A model generated the notes under the pieces. The model saw only the letters and a list, made by a program, of their open reading frames with translations, searched no databases and had not been told where the DNA came from. Shown here one piece after another: positions 63,352-64,000 of a stretch of DNA of 64,000 bases (the first letter of the stretch is position 1; every line of letters begins with the position of its first letter). Source of the DNA: Spirochaetota bacterium (GTDB lineage Bacteria > Spirochaetota > UBA4802 > JAFGJZ01); the NCBI GenBank assembly GCA_016934935.1, contig JAFGRW010000061.1, positions 1-64,000 of the forward strand, read 5' to 3'. A program made the translations under genes and the position numbers.

Positions 63352-64000
63352 TCACTTATCGACAAGATTATTAAGCCAACGCCCTGAAAGAAACCGCTTA
63401 AACCCCACACTCATCTTGACAATTTCTTCAATAGTTAAAAATGCCACTATAATGTGCACAGGAAAACCGAAGTAAAACCCGGTTATAAGTGCTATTGGAA
63501 TTCCAACCAGCCAGACTCCTCCGACGTCAACACACATACTGAAGAAAGTGTCTCCACCCGCTTTAAAAACACCCATGTGGAAGATAATGTTACAAGCTTT
63601 AGCCCACATTATAGCCGACATAACCAGTAAAATACCGAGCATATACTCCTGACTTACTTCACTCAAATTGTATATGCCGACAATTGGATGGCGTAAAACG
63701 AAAAGCAATAATGATATAACAAACGAAACGATAACACCGATAAAAAGAAAATTGCCCGCGTAATCTCTCGCCCTTTTCTCTTCACCCGCACCAATGCGGT
63801 TACCAACCATAATCGAACAGGCACTACCGACACCTGTATAAAAAATCAGGCAGATTCTTTCAACAGAACCTGCTATGCTGAAGGCAGCAAGAGATTCTGT
63901 ACTTATATGTCCATAAATCATCGAATATACACTGTAACCTCCGGCCCACCCAACGCTTTGCAAAACAACAGGAACCGACCTGGCAAGATAAGCCTTTACC
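63352..64000 (-). CDS. MATE-family efflux transporter (5' end beyond window)
   Basis: The C-terminal 216 residues of a MATE exporter, whose frame stays open to the window edge. RICLIFYTGVGSACSIMVGNRIGAGEEKRARDYAGNFL is the characteristic MATE segment, followed by four more hydrophobic helices. The internal TTG at 63963 is probably not the start. It uses a sodium or proton gradient to export compounds. It lies upstream of the second acyltransferase on the same strand. Confidence 0.85.
   Translation of the reverse strand, partial: VKAYLARSVPVVLQSVGWAGGYSVYSMIYGHISTESLAAFSIAGSVERICLIFYTGVGSACSIMVGNRIGAGEEKRARDYAGNFLFIGVIVSFVISLLLFVLRHPIVGIYNLSEVSQEYMLGILLVMSAIMWAKACNIIFHMGVFKAGGDTFFSMCVDVGGVWLVGIPIALITGFYFGFPVHIIVAFLTIEEIVKMSVGFKRFLSGRWLNNLVDK

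Overview
The window is a dense, AT-rich (roughly 38-40% GC by eye) stretch of chromosome from a Gram-negative (diderm), probably anaerobic bacterium. Evidence for an outer membrane: LolA, TonB/ExbB/ExbD with a TonB-dependent receptor, several beta-barrel candidates and lipoproteins. Evidence for anaerobic metabolism: HydG and a TM1266-type regulator of [FeFe]-hydrogenase maturation. Bactofilin, RodZ, CheX, Gld-type ABC genes, a giant kinase/ATPase/GAF/SpoIIE protein and a group-2 sigma factor behind a sigma-54 promoter fit a Spirochaetota- or Fibrobacterota-like lineage, but there is no rRNA gene and I cannot fix the phylum. I see no phage, insertion sequence or CRISPR array; the only mobile-looking DNA is short palindromic repeats.

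Layout. 0-4.4 kb: YkgJ-type protein, CheX, PpiD/SurA-like chaperone, UPF0434 protein, rpsT, an HU/IHF gene and tRNA-Val, the last two overlapping. 4.4-10.1 kb (minus): acyltransferase, sbcD, sbcC. 10.3-12.8 kb (plus): tandem ribbon-helix-helix-like protein, then a structured leader, hydrogenase regulator and hydG. 12.9-18.2 kb: PocR-type sensor kinase, membrane AraC regulator, divergent Ktr/Trk potassium system. 18.2-25.7 kb: MBL hydrolase, YlbF-like protein, bactofilin plus barrel protein, and an envelope cluster lolA-rodZ-rimO-pgsA-pgpA-HIT. 26-28.9 kb: phosphodiesterase and lepA. 28.9-33.7 kb: Gld-type ABC operon. 34-38 kb: divergent dprA, group-2 sigma factor, rho-rpmE. 38-43.2 kb: dapA-dapB-CBS/PAS regulator, lipoprotein, miaA, membrane acyltransferase. 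43.4-47.5 kb: lipoprotein with duplicated domain, barrel protein, a decayed copy of that lipoprotein, and a receiver/ATPase protein. 47.5-56.3 kb: overlapping chain tadA - membrane protein - PilZ protein - MltF - 1751-residue signalling protein. 56.6-61.5 kb: ExbB-ExbD-ExbD-TonB-receptor operon ending in a tandem double-hairpin repeat. 61.7-64 kb: cysteine-rich small protein, second acyltransferase and a MATE transporter cut by the window edge.

How it works together. Most genes are housekeeping, but several signals deserve attention: a near-perfect -24/-12 promoter in front of the alternative sigma-70 gene, an RBS-sequestering leader upstream of the hydrogenase-maturation genes, a HydG whose auxiliary-cluster motif is altered, a giant signalling protein with Asn in place of the kinase catalytic Asp, a small secreted protein built from twin CX3C-X6-CX3C repeats, and a family of palindromic repeats with terminal inverted repeats.
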